A stretch of DNA of 64,000 nt from Liopterus haemorrhoidalis (lineage: Eukaryota > Arthropoda > Insecta > Coleoptera > Dytiscidae): NCBI GenBank assembly GCA_963971575.1, contig OZ020616.1, positions 2,810,924 to 2,874,923 on the forward strand, given 5' to 3'. Made by a program: the position numbers and the translations under genes. Shown in pieces: positions 1 to 20,400 of this stretch. How positions within the stretch are numbered: the first letter of the stretch is position 1; each line of letters opens with the position of its first letter. The notes beneath the pieces are model-generated. The model was not told where the DNA came from, did no database searches, and saw nothing but the letters and a program-made list of their open reading frames with translations.

Positions 1-170
1 TCTGTTAGTACTTAATACCTACAAAATCCTGAAATGTGTGAATTCACACATAAGCAATTATTAAATTAAATGTGGAAGAATTTAAAAATATTTTTTGCAT
101 TATTTTGCTATTTGTATATTTCAATTTTTTTAATGTTTCATGTTATGTTTTTAATTTAAAATTGATTTAG

Positions 171-9613
<9,443 letters not shown>

Positions 9614-9889
9614 TCAAGCTTTAAAAATATTTAAAAAAGTATATATGCATGGTTAAACATATATAATTATATATTTAATAATATATCTATTTTTATTGTA
9701 TGCTTTTATTATAGATTGTCACAAGCTTTTTATTTAAAATAGACCAGTTTTATTGAATTGCATTTTGTAGTATTATAAAAACACAATATTTAATGTCCTT
9801 CACACAAATCTTAAAAAATTAGAAACTATAACTTGTGGTTTCCTGTTTTAAAACTTATATTTAAAATGCTTATGTGTTCAATAAATTAA

Positions 9890-9929
9890 TACAAATATTT
9901 TGTTGTTTCTGTTGCATTCCTTAAATAAA
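9890..9929 (+). terminator. alpha-spectrin polyadenylation signals
   Basis: Two AATAAA hexamers, at 9890-9895 and 9924-9929, lie 280-310 bases after the spectrin stop codon. Either could end the mRNA. The 3' UTR between 9614 and here is AT-rich without other recognised features. Confidence 0.6.
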
Positions 9930-9962
9930 GACACGCTCTTATGTGTAGACGCTAAAAATATA

Positions 9963-11752
9963 CAGGTGTTTGTTTGAAACGGGGCACCCCGGAAATCTCC
10001 TTTATTTGTAAAGATACAAAAAATCTTCAGAACAAAAGTTAAACTAGACAAAAAGGCCCATCTAAAGGTTACTATAAGAATTCTGAGGCACTTCCGGTTT
10101 CACCGGAAATGATGTCAACTTTTGATCTAGCATAGGGAATCGATAATTTTATATTTTTTTCCTAAAAGTACATTAAATTAGCTTTACAATGACACCAAAA
10201 AATCATATTTTTATGTTAACCATTTCAAAATGGCGACCATTTATTTACAAAATAATAATCAACATAAGTTTTACAAAGTTGAACGTAGCAAGCTTTGAAA
10301 ACAATAAAAAAAAGAAACAAAATATCTCTAAAATAATTCCAAATATTTATCCAATCAAAAAATACATTTAGATAAAAGATTTGTCTTCTTATTCTTAACA
10401 ATATTTGTTATGTAAGTTTTTTGGAGTTTTTTTTTTTTTGTACTAAAAAATTCTATTGGGCAGAACCCTATTGTTTTTTATGACGGTCCGGAAACGGGAG
10501 TTATTAAACTTTAAAATTTTGAAAAAATTCGTAACTAGTTACCTTGAAAAAATATTTGTATACAGCATAATTTGAAATATTTTGAAAGATTTACCTAAAT
10601 AATTATTTTTTTTTTGTTACTGACTATATATTTTTATAATTTTCGATGTTGAGTTTTTGTGGTCTTGAAGAAAGTTTTGTGGCAATGTTAGAATTTCGTG
10701 AGAGGAATAGGTTTTGACGGTTTTCGAGGATTTTGGTTTTTATAATCAGGAAAGTCTACCGGTGGTCTCCCTTGGGAAGTTGTGGGACACCAAATAAACA
10801 ACTTGAAATATGTAAGTTATTATTTATTTATAGCAAAATGTATGTAACAAAAACTGTTCAAAATAAAAAATAAATTTGATCGATCCATTTTTTAATTTCT
10901 AATCTTCCAATGCTATAGATTATCTTCTTTTAATAGTCTCAGAAGTTTGTTGTTTTCTTCTTGACCACAGTAACCGACTCAAAATGTTTGCCTTATTGCA
11001 GTCTTTACAGAAAAAAAAAGTTGCAACGAACCAGGTCTGGTGAATAAGGATGTTAAAGCACTAAAGTGTTCATCGGTCAAAAACTGTTTCATTGCGAACG
11101 CTGGATGAGTCGATGCCTTATCCTGATGAAGGATGAAACAAATCTCCCTCAATTGTGGCCTATTTCATCTGAATCTTTCCCTCGAAATATCCAAATCCTG
11201 CTTGTGTTGATTCACTGTTGCTTCATTTGGAATACATTCTTCTTAAATGACACCTTTAATATCAAACTTGGTTATTGCATGGGGACTTTCATCATATTCA
11301 ATTCGTTATGTAGAATTTGCCTGACTGTCTCTTTATCAATGTTAACTATTTCTGCAATCTTTCTAATACTGACTTGTTGATCATTACGTATGATTTCTTT
11401 GATTTTTTGTACATTCTCTTTAGTCTTTGACGTACATGGACGACCAGGCCGTTCTTGATCTCGGACTTCATCTTGACCTGCCGAAAATCTTTTATGCCAC
11501 TGAAACACACGTGCACGTGACATACATTTATCTCCGTAAGCCTGTTTCAGCATTTCAAAACATTCGGTAGCTGTTTTGTTTAATTTAACCAAAAATTTTA
11601 AATTTATACGTTGTTCGATTTTTGAACTATTCATTTTTTACAAAACGATAACTTCGAACAATGCCAGACTAGGAAGTATTATAGAAATGTAATTGAAAAT
11701 TACAGGGCTTGTCCAAGATCAATGTCTCTCATCCTATTACACCCTGCGTACA
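9963..11752 (-). mobile_element. decayed mariner element
   Basis: A mariner transposase remnant (10870-11634) sits on the minus strand between possible termini CAGGTGTTTG near 9963 and the complement of CAGGGTGTAA near 11752. The termini match weakly and no clean TA duplication is seen, so the limits are provisional. The section 10430-10770 also occurs, split by an insertion, at 19136-20215. Confidence 0.5.
10870..11634 (-). pseudogene. mariner transposase, SETMAR-like, broken
   Basis: An open frame from the ATG at 11634 to 11272 encodes the DNA-binding half. It starts MNSSKIEQRINLKFL, then shows FEWHKRF-like FQWHKRF and IRKIAEIVNIDKETVRQIL (two helix-turn-helix units and the ERPGRP linker). 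After the stop, pieces of the catalytic half are readable in shifted frames. One is HQDKASTHPAFAMKQFL (normally HQDNAPAH, second catalytic Asp), and QHWKIRN-like text occurs near the end. The catalytic domain carries several stops, so it cannot make active transposase. Confidence 0.85.
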
Positions 11753-12119
11753 CAAAAAGACAGTCTCATTATTTTATAGCCACAACTTCATATATTTGTA
11801 AACAATTTTTAAGATAACTGCTTATCTACTCCTAAATATTTCATAACAATTCACAAACGTTTTAATTGTTTTGTACATATATTGAAATTTTATGGAACGA
11901 AAATTATAATAAAATCAATAATTTCATCATTGTTATCGTATAATAGCGTAATAGGGATAACTTCTAGTAACTTTCTATTTGATTTGTGATCGTGTTACAA
12001 CCATTTTGAACTCGTTGGTTGACGTTTCTAACCACAGAATATAACGTATCTAAAATACAGAGCATTTCTTTTTGCTAAATAAAGTTTAAAGAGTGTATAT
12101 TATATTATTAATAATAAAA

Positions 12120-13460
12120 ATGGTTATGTGCTTTGTTTTGGGATGCGATAGTAGTGAACCTACAAAATATCGTTTACCAAACCCGAAGATACCGGAGGCT
12201 CCAGGCTTATATAAAACGTGGTTGAAGAATATGGGAAATCCTAAATTGAATGGCTTGTCCATGGAAAAACTTTATGTCAGAGCTCGAGTATGTAAAAAAC
12301 ACTTTGCTTCAGATTGTTTTAGCAACAGGAGAACTTTGAATTTTAAGTCTGTACCAACTCTGCATCTACCAAATCAAGGGTAAAATGTTACTGTACGGTC
12401 CGCTCTAACTTCATATAACTCTATCCACTCCACCTACTTGCTGTAAACGACAGCCACGTGTTTTACCAGTGGTCCTAAAACGTACTCACCGGTCTTGGTT
12501 TAACTTGGGAATAGTACCTACGCTACTGTGGCATTGTTATTTTAGTGTGAGTTTGTTTTGTCATTAAACTAGAAGATGGGTAGCTCGCTTCGCTCGGCTT
12601 CTTCTAACCAAACCCTTACTAACATAACCTAACCTAAGATAGTGTTTTGTCATTAAACTAGAAGATGGGTAGCTCGCTTCGCTCGGCTTCTTCTAACCAA
12701 ACCCTTACTAACATAACCTAACCTAAGATAGTGTTTTGTCATTAAACTAGAAGATGGGTAACTCGCTCCGCTCGGTTTTAGACGTTTACCAACTAAAACT
12801 AACCTAATTATCTTGTTTTTAGGTGCATAGTACTTTATTTTCCCCCATATTAGCGCAATTAAAATTGTGTATCATTATGTATGAATTTATAAACCAGAAA
12901 CCATTGTTTTAGAACAACTGATAATCCTTGAATTATTTAGTGTCTTGAGCATGCATGACACTTACGATAGTAGTAGGAGAGGGGATAGAATTGAATGAAG
13001 TTCGAGCGGACCGTAGAGTAACATTCAACCAACATATTTTATATAATTAATGTTTTACATTTCAGGTTTCGACACTGTATCTGAAAATGTCAACGTTAGT
13101 CTTAATTCACCGTTAAGTACTACAGTTGATCTTCCTGAAGATCCAGTACCGTCGAAGATCCGGAAAATAAGTTCATCGGAAGATAATTTGGCAGTTCCAT
13201 CTACTTCACATAGTGCCGAGGTAATGGAATTTGTTATGGGAGAAGTACCACGTAGTCCAGTAAATGAGCAGTTACGAAATTCAGGTAGATATTTTATTAT
13301 AGCTGTAATTAATTATTTTACATATATGAATATTTTATATGCCAAAGGGTTGAAAAGAAACAAATTATCCTGGGTTAAGCTTCCTATTATTCAATATACA
13401 GGAAATCCTAAAAATTTCCTGTATAAAAAGAAGAGAGGTGGTTATAAGCAGAAGAACTGA
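12120..13460 (+). CDS. THAP zinc-finger domain gene, two or three exons, frame conflict at first junction
   Basis: Exon 1 (12120-12379) encodes a complete THAP domain. It has CFVLGC (first two Cys), TWLKN, VCKKHF (third Cys and zinc-binding His) and VPTLHLP, matching the C2CH zinc finger and AVPTIF-like end. THAP domains bind DNA in transcription factors and in P-element/Kolobok-like transposases. Exon 2 (13066-13284) reads GFDTVSENVNV...VPSTSHSAE, a Ser/Asp-rich linker typical of such proteins. A possible third segment runs to a TGA at 13458-13460; the 117-base stretch 13285-13401 is a putative intron that is also open in frame. The only GT at the exon 1 end (12380) leaves phase 2, but exon 2 needs phase 1, so the join is out of frame. 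Either the gene is broken, the base count is wrong, or an unseen exon exists. The start ATG is the one that places the first Cys at residue 4, as usual. Confidence 0.6.
12384..13026. mobile_element. MITE filling the THAP gene intron
   Basis: The terminal inverted repeats are about 40 bp: ATGTTACTGTACGGTCCGCT on the left and the complement of ATGTTACTCTACGGTCCGCT on the right. Both continue with similar AACTTCAT and TCTATCC blocks. Nearly the whole intron is this element. It encloses the 89-bp tandem repeat at 12553-12810. No target duplication is clear. Confidence 0.75.
12553..12810. repeat. 89-bp tandem repeat, about three copies
   Basis: The unit contains GTTTTGTCATTAAACTAGAA, GCTCGCTTCGCTCGG and ACCTAACCTAAG. 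Copies start near 12553, 12642 and 12731; the third diverges in its second half. ACCTAACCTAAG includes two CCTAA units, the insect telomere motif, probably by chance. Confidence 0.85.
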
Positions 13461-13469
13461 ACTGGAATA

Positions 13470-13815
13470 CAGAAGATAATACAGAGTATCTTGGTGGTTA
13501 ACGAGGAGATGGATAGAAGATCCAGGGAGAGAAATCATTGCAGCTCTCTAGGACGAGTGTGAGCAAAATTGCTTGTAGCCTGGCCTCTTGGAGAATCATG
13601 CCTAAAAACATGCGTTTCCGATGCCTTGAATTTGGAGTGGTTAGTCTCTATACAGACCGAAGTCCGAAGTACAAGACAGTGATGTTCACAGCTAATGATT
13701 TCTTTTGGGTTACGGAGGGAGGGGGTTTTTAGTCAGTAAGAATCTGACACTACCCTATTTAATAGGGTGCCTATGAAGGTTTTCCCCCTGCCCTAGAAAG
13801 AAAAAAAAAAAAATT
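13470..13815 (+). repeat. possible 3' end of a non-LTR retrotransposon
   Basis: Text such as GREIIAALQDECE is followed by a stretch with AGTCAGTAAGAATCTGACAC and TAATAGGGTGCC and ends in an A-run at 13800-13813. This resembles the 3' region of R1-like LINEs, with a poly(A) tail. There is no intact open frame. The assignment rests on resemblance only. Confidence 0.35.
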
Positions 13816-14327
13816 GTAATAAATATACATGTAAGTTGTTACAATTAAATAATTATTTCTGTGAGTAGTTGTTGTTGTTTTTTTGTATAATTCCTAACTG
13901 TAACATATCTAGATGTTATAAGGAATTTTTAAATTATTAATTATTAGATGAAACAATTGTTATAATACTGTATTTTGTCTGTTTTAAATTCTATTATCGT
14001 TAATAGTATTTAAAATAGTCAAAATTTTATAACGATTGTTTTATCTAATAATAGTTTGTAATTTAGATATTCCTGAAATCCAATGAAGAATTTGAAATAC
14101 CCGGGTTTTCCCCCCACTCTAAATTATAGTTCTAAGTACGAACATTGCAGTTTAGCGCCAAACGTGGTTTCAAAATCTAACACGAGAGTGAAGTATCTAT
14201 TTGATTTGTGCTTCTAGTAACTTCTTATTACAGTTGGCAATAATTTCAGTGGTCCCAACTTATTTTTTTTTTGTCGCACTTTTGACCCATGTCTATTCGT
14301 TCCTAACTTCTTGTTAGTTTTCAAAAA

Positions 14328-14333
14328 CACGTG
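14328..14333 (+). promoter_or_regulatory. CACGTG E-box upstream of WDR46
   Basis: A perfect palindromic CACGTG lies 82 bases before the WDR46 start codon. Myc/Max and related bHLH factors bind this site, and ribosome-biogenesis genes of insects often carry it near their start sites. Function here is inferred from position only. Confidence 0.4.
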
Positions 14334-14414
14334 CATTTTACTTAACCTAAGTGGTTTGACAGTTCATATACCCAATGATTTGTACAATTATAAATTAAAA
14401 TTAATTTCTTAAAA

Positions 14415-17400
14415 ATGGGAAAGGTTTGTACAAACATATATCTTAATTATTAATTTTTATATCGTTTTTTGTAAACTTTCAGACCGTTCGATATTTTGAA
14501 AAGAAAGATGAGAAAAAAGGGAAATTAAAAGGTGTAAATAAAAAGAAAAATTTAAAGCATGAATTAAACGTATCTCAATTAGAGGATAATTCAAGTAAAA
14601 TAATTACATTTAATGTTAAAAATAAACTTCCAAAAAAACGTTACATACAACAAAAACAAAAGGTAATTTTATAAATTTGTAGCATATATAACTGCCGATA
14701 AATTAAAATATTATTTATTTCAGTTTGTTAAGAAAAAGTTGATCTCAAATCCGCAACCAAAATTTCCAGGAAAAGCACCCGTTGACAAATTTGTTCTTCA
14801 AAAACATGAACGAGGCACAAGTGCTGATGCAAAAGCTGTGAAAATAAATATTAATAAATTAAAGTTAAAACAAAAGGAAAAAGCTATAGAATTTTCTTTA
14901 GATCAAGCTGCTAGAACAGAAATACTTTTGACCGAAGATGTCGGGTATGTGTTTATTTATCAGACAGATTTATACGATAATTATTTCAAATATAAATTAA
15001 TTAAGTTGTAGGATGCAAGTGAAATAAATAATTGTCAAGTCTATCCCAAATATTGAAGCAGAATTTAAGAGAATTTTTATTTTCTTAAGTTGTTACAAGC
15101 TCACTTTTTAACAATTGAATGTGGCTTTAGTTAAACAAAATGGTCAAAAGCCTTATTTAATCGTTAAAAATTGGTAGATTTCAAAATCTAGTTCTGCTTA
15201 AACAAAAGAAACGCTACAGTTATTATTAAATTGTATTTTTGTTCTGAGAGTAAAGAAACCTACTTTAAAATGAAAGCCTTTAGTACGTGGATCAACAATC
15301 AAAATTTTATTTTTGCAAAATAAATTATTTTGACGCTATTTATGCCAAAATTGTGCAAAAAAAATTGTGTCCCACACCCTGTAGTTACAGATGGTTTAAA
15401 CTAAAAATCTGAAAAAATTCTAAGTAATGTACATTGGTGTGAACCGGAATAGTACAAGAGGAGTTTTTGATCAGATTATGTTTTCGGAACATAACGCATT
15501 TTTTGTGTTTTTTTCTTGACCATGTAAAATATTTAACAACGTATGTAAGTCAGTCACCTAGCATGTTTTGATGGTGTAACGGTTAGCACTCTGGCATTCT
15601 AATTTGCAAACTTGGTTTTGATCCAATCTTGAGTCAATATTATTTTTTGTTTTTTTTTTTGCATTTTTATTTTGTTTAAATTATTTTTTCAAAATTCTAG
15701 TTATATTTGGGCAAATGTTGCATTTAATTTTTAAATGCGTAAATTTAATAACCAGTGGAAATTGAATACACGAAATTGGAGGGGCGGAGTTATGATTTAA
15801 AACAACCAATGGAAGCCGTAGGCGCAATTTTCAAAATCTTAATGAACCTTGCCATATAAAAAAAAAAAAATGGTATTAGGCATTCAAATTAAAATTAACA
15901 AAAAAAATATTTTAAAGAAGTTTCTTAAGAAATTTTTAATTTTAAGGAAGTTCCTCCTATGGTCTATTCTAAAAGTGAAAATATTTTTTCACAAAAAGAA
16001 AGAGAAACTTTTAACCCTTTACTGCATGAATTTTTATTTTTGGCTGAAATAATTCATGAGCAATAGGATTTATTTTACTGATAGTAAAATAAATTAAAAA
16101 AATATATTTAAAATATTAATTATTATTATAGTTGAAGGTAATGGGATTCGGACCAGTCAGAAAATAAAAACAAATTTATTAACTTCGCTAACGTTTCGAT
16201 TTAATTTAAATCTTCATCTTATCTCTGAGTTCAATAACCGGACAATATGATGTGTTCTATATTAATTTTAAAATTGTTATTTTATATCGTGTCTATTAAC
16301 TAAGCTCTGATGAAGATTTAAATTAAATCGAAACGTTAGCGAAGTTAATAAATTTGTTTTTATTTTCTGACTGGTCCGAATCCCATTACCTTCAACTATA
16401 ATTACTAACTTACGGACGTAACTCATCTAATCAAGATTAATTATTATTTTTATGAAAAAATAATTAAATGAACACGGAAATTTTCTTAAGCCAACCCTTA
16501 AAATACAATTTTCTTTATTCATTCTAATTCCCACCAAAATGTACTTAATCAAACCATTAAAATATTTTTTTTCAAAAGAACACGCAATTTAATTTATGCA
16601 AACTTGTAAAAAAATTATTTTTATTTTAAACAAAAGAAGACTCTAGCTCTTATAGTTATGGCCCCAGTTGTCAAAAGTACCAGTTATGAACGGCCCGAAT
16701 TGTCCATCGCCCCAGTTGTTAATAGCCCCAGTTGTGAAAAGCCCCAATTGTGAACGGCCCGAATTGTCCATCGCCCCAGTTGTGAATGGGCCCAGTTGTG
16801 AAAAGCCCAAATTGTGAACGGCCCGAATTGTCTTACGGCCCCAGTTGTCTAGGAAGCCATGTATTCATACAAATTTTTATTATAGATTATTAGAAGCTGA
16901 TTCTGGAGAAACAACTACACAATTCAGACAGACAGAAATTGTTAAAAATGTTGATATAACTGCAGCAACAAAACATTTTGAGTTACATCTTAGAGAATTT
17001 GGACCTTATCGTATGAATTATACAAGAAATGGACGTCACTTGTTACTGGGAGGTCGAAAAGGACACATTGCCGCCATTGATTGGGTCACAAAAAAATTAC
17101 ATTGTGAATTCAATGTTATGGAATCGGTGCATGATGTTTGTTGGTTACATTTTGAGACGATGCTTGCTGTCGCTCAACATAAATGGGTTTATATTTATGA
17201 TAAACAAGGCATTGAATTGCATTGCCTTAAAAAATTAAATAAAGTTTCCCGAATGCAGTTTTTACCATATCATTTTTTATTAGCTACTGCTGTAAGTATT
17301 GTTTATATATTAATATGAATAGTTAAAAAGTCGCAAAAGATGAAGTTGTATAAAATTAAATCTTAATTTTTATAAACTCGTCGCCTGCTTCTCTATATAA

Positions 17401-20400
17401 ATTTTAGAATTATTATTATTTTTCACTGCTATTAATACGTTCGCGGACAGTACGGCTATAGCCGTCCTACTACTTTAATTCAAATATACAAATGACGGCT
17501 GTGGCAGGTTTTAATTCCATTTAAGTATATGAAAACTAGTATAAACTGTCCTATCAGGAACATATCAAACACAGTAAATGTCCTATTATAAACAAAAATC
17601 TAAAAAAGTGACATTTTACAAATCTCATTGTACAAAACTGTCCGTGAACGTGTTAAGTTAGCTGTCATTATATGCAGAGTAAAGAACTTTTTCTTTTCTA
17701 CCTACTTTTAAACAAGTAATATATATAATCGCAATCAGTTGACTAGTATTTTCAGTTTAGATATTGCGAGTTACTAATGTCTACAATTTTTAAGGTTTGA
17801 TAGAAATTCTACTATAGTCGGATTGCTGATAGGTGACTGTTCGTTGCTACAAATATCGATGTACAATACTATATGCTTTCTCTGTCTATATTATTATAAT
17901 TATTTGCATACCCATCGTAACGTATAGTGACGCAAGTTGACAACTAACCTTCCAAATTATTTGAGTAAAAAACAAAGCATTAGAAAGAAATGGCATGATT
18001 CATAGATATCTTTACTAATTAGAGCACGAAAATAAATTCATAGCAGTATTGAAACAAACAAAATTATTAATTTTAAGGTAATAATTATAAATAAGGAAAA
18101 ACTTATACTCATACGTAAATTTTGGATTATAATTTGTTTTATTAAATTAAATTTTTATGTTTCCCCTAAGTACAAAGTAATAAAATATTAAGTAAAAATA
18201 TATTTATTCATATAATATATTGCTACAAGTTGTATTTAAATGTTTATTTTTATTTTAAAAAAAATAGTGACTGTAATGCATGATATATCGTCGTCATCTG
18301 AACTATCGCTGTCATTTCCTGTATTTATTATTATTGCATTAATATCATCAACAATCCTTTCCCTTTCCCACTATTCATTTATTAAATTTTTGATTTTTTG
18401 AACAGATATTGCCCAAGTTTCATAATTAATTTGATCACAGGCTACTTGCCACATTTTCAAAACTTCGTTATCACTATATCCGTTTTGACCAATATGTCTA
18501 TCATAATAATTTTTTGTTATACCCCAAATTAGTTCAATGGGGTTAAACTGGCAGTGATAAGGAGGTAATCTTAGTACTTCATGACCATACGTTTGTGCCA
18601 GTGTATCAATAAAATAAACTGGTTCAGATTTTAATTTCCTTCGTTTTCTCGTGATTTTGTTAGTGAGAAGTTCAGATTTATTATATTTTATAATTCTACG
18701 AATTGTTGATTCCGAAATCTTCAAAGCAGCTGCTACTATTTGATGGACACAAGATAGAGAAATAAGTGGCACATTGTTCTCTTTTACGCAATTAAAATAT
18801 TCCAGCAGATTTAAAACTTAAGTTTGTGAATTTAATAATTGGCCGCAAGCTCTATTAATTAATATTATTAACAGACAACTGACAGCTAAGACAAATAACA
18901 AAAAACATTTTTAAAATCGCTGCAAAATGGTAACTAGATTATTATATGAATTCACTACTTGATACATACATGTAACAGTCACCTATCAGCAATCCGACTA
19001 TAGGTGTTACTTGTTTAAAAAAATAGATTACTTCCTCTGTCCCAAAATAACTATCTACTTCATGAAATTTATTTGTGTCAAAATAAATGTACTGGCTTAC
19101 GAAATGCAGCTTAAAAAACGGTTCAACTTTCGGCCAAGAGAGTTCGTTCTAGTGCTAAAAAATTCTCCTATTAATTGGGAAGAACCCTATTGTTTTTTAT
19201 AAAGATCCGAAACCGGAAGTTATTTAACTTTAAAATTTTAAAAAATTCATAACTATGGTCTATTTCAAAGTAGAAAAAAGTAGATAGCGCTGCGAACCGA
19301 GTACAATTTACACTGATCAAATACAGTATAGCGGGAAATTTAAAATAAGTTACAACTAGGGCATGGGCGTAGCAACTGGGTAAGCAAGTGATTTTTTTTT
19401 TTTAAATATAAAAAAGGTTACTAAGATATTGAAATAAACAAGGTAGATAATACACTTACGTTATTTATACGACATAAATTCAGTTTAATGGGAAATTTGA
19501 AAAAGTTAAAAAAATATCAATTTTAAAAATTATGTACTGTATATAAAAAGAGAGATTTGGCTAAAAGAGTTTAAACAAAGCAATAAAACAAACAATATAT
19601 CTTCAGAGCTAAAGTTTCTTATTTAAATAATTATTGTAAATAAAAATTAAAAATATATGTATTTATGAAGGTCTAAAAACTATATCAATAACTTCTTCTT
19701 TGGGCACAATTAGCTGGGCTGTCTTTTGGCCTGACATTAGTCCTCTATCTTGATATGTTAACTGTCAAGTGTCAAAAAATATTTATATGTCAGATAACCT
19801 AAAAAATATATAACTGCGTAAAAACAAATTACATGGAGAATTTTCTCCATAAAATCTACGCCAAGAATATAAATAAAAGTCTAAATATGTAAATAATAAC
19901 AAAATATCTGAGAAAAATGAAATAATATATATTTCCAATGTACGACACTGAACATCTGTCAACTTGTACTAAAAACAATATTTTTATAGTGTAATAGGGA
20001 TGACAATCTAAACCAATCTGAAGCAAGGACAAACAGCTCCTATCTTCTTACACACATTTTTCTACTTTGAAATAGACCATAGTAAACCAAGCTTTGAACA
20101 AAAATTTGTATAAAACATAATTTAATGTATTTTTGAAGATTTACCTAAATCTTTTTTTTTTTATTTATTTTTTTTTTTATGGGAGGGCAAGTCTAGCGGA
20201 GGTCTCTTGTTTAATAATATATAACCAAAATCTATCTATCTCTTCTGTAAATATTTATAAGATAATGTGAATTGTTAATAAAATTTATTATTGTTATAGA
20301 GTGCGGAAGGATTTTTAAGTTGGTTAGACATATCAATAGGTCAGATGGTGTCTCAATTTAACAGCAAGTTAGGACGGTTATCGATGATGTGCCAAAATCC

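Noticed and set aside
10189..10371. Small plus-strand frame near the mariner remnant
   Set aside because: Lys/Asn/Ile-rich composition typical of AT-rich noncoding DNA.
15568..15640. tRNA gene
   Set aside because: The D arm looks good but anticodon and acceptor stems do not pair. Kept only as a SINE-like fragment.
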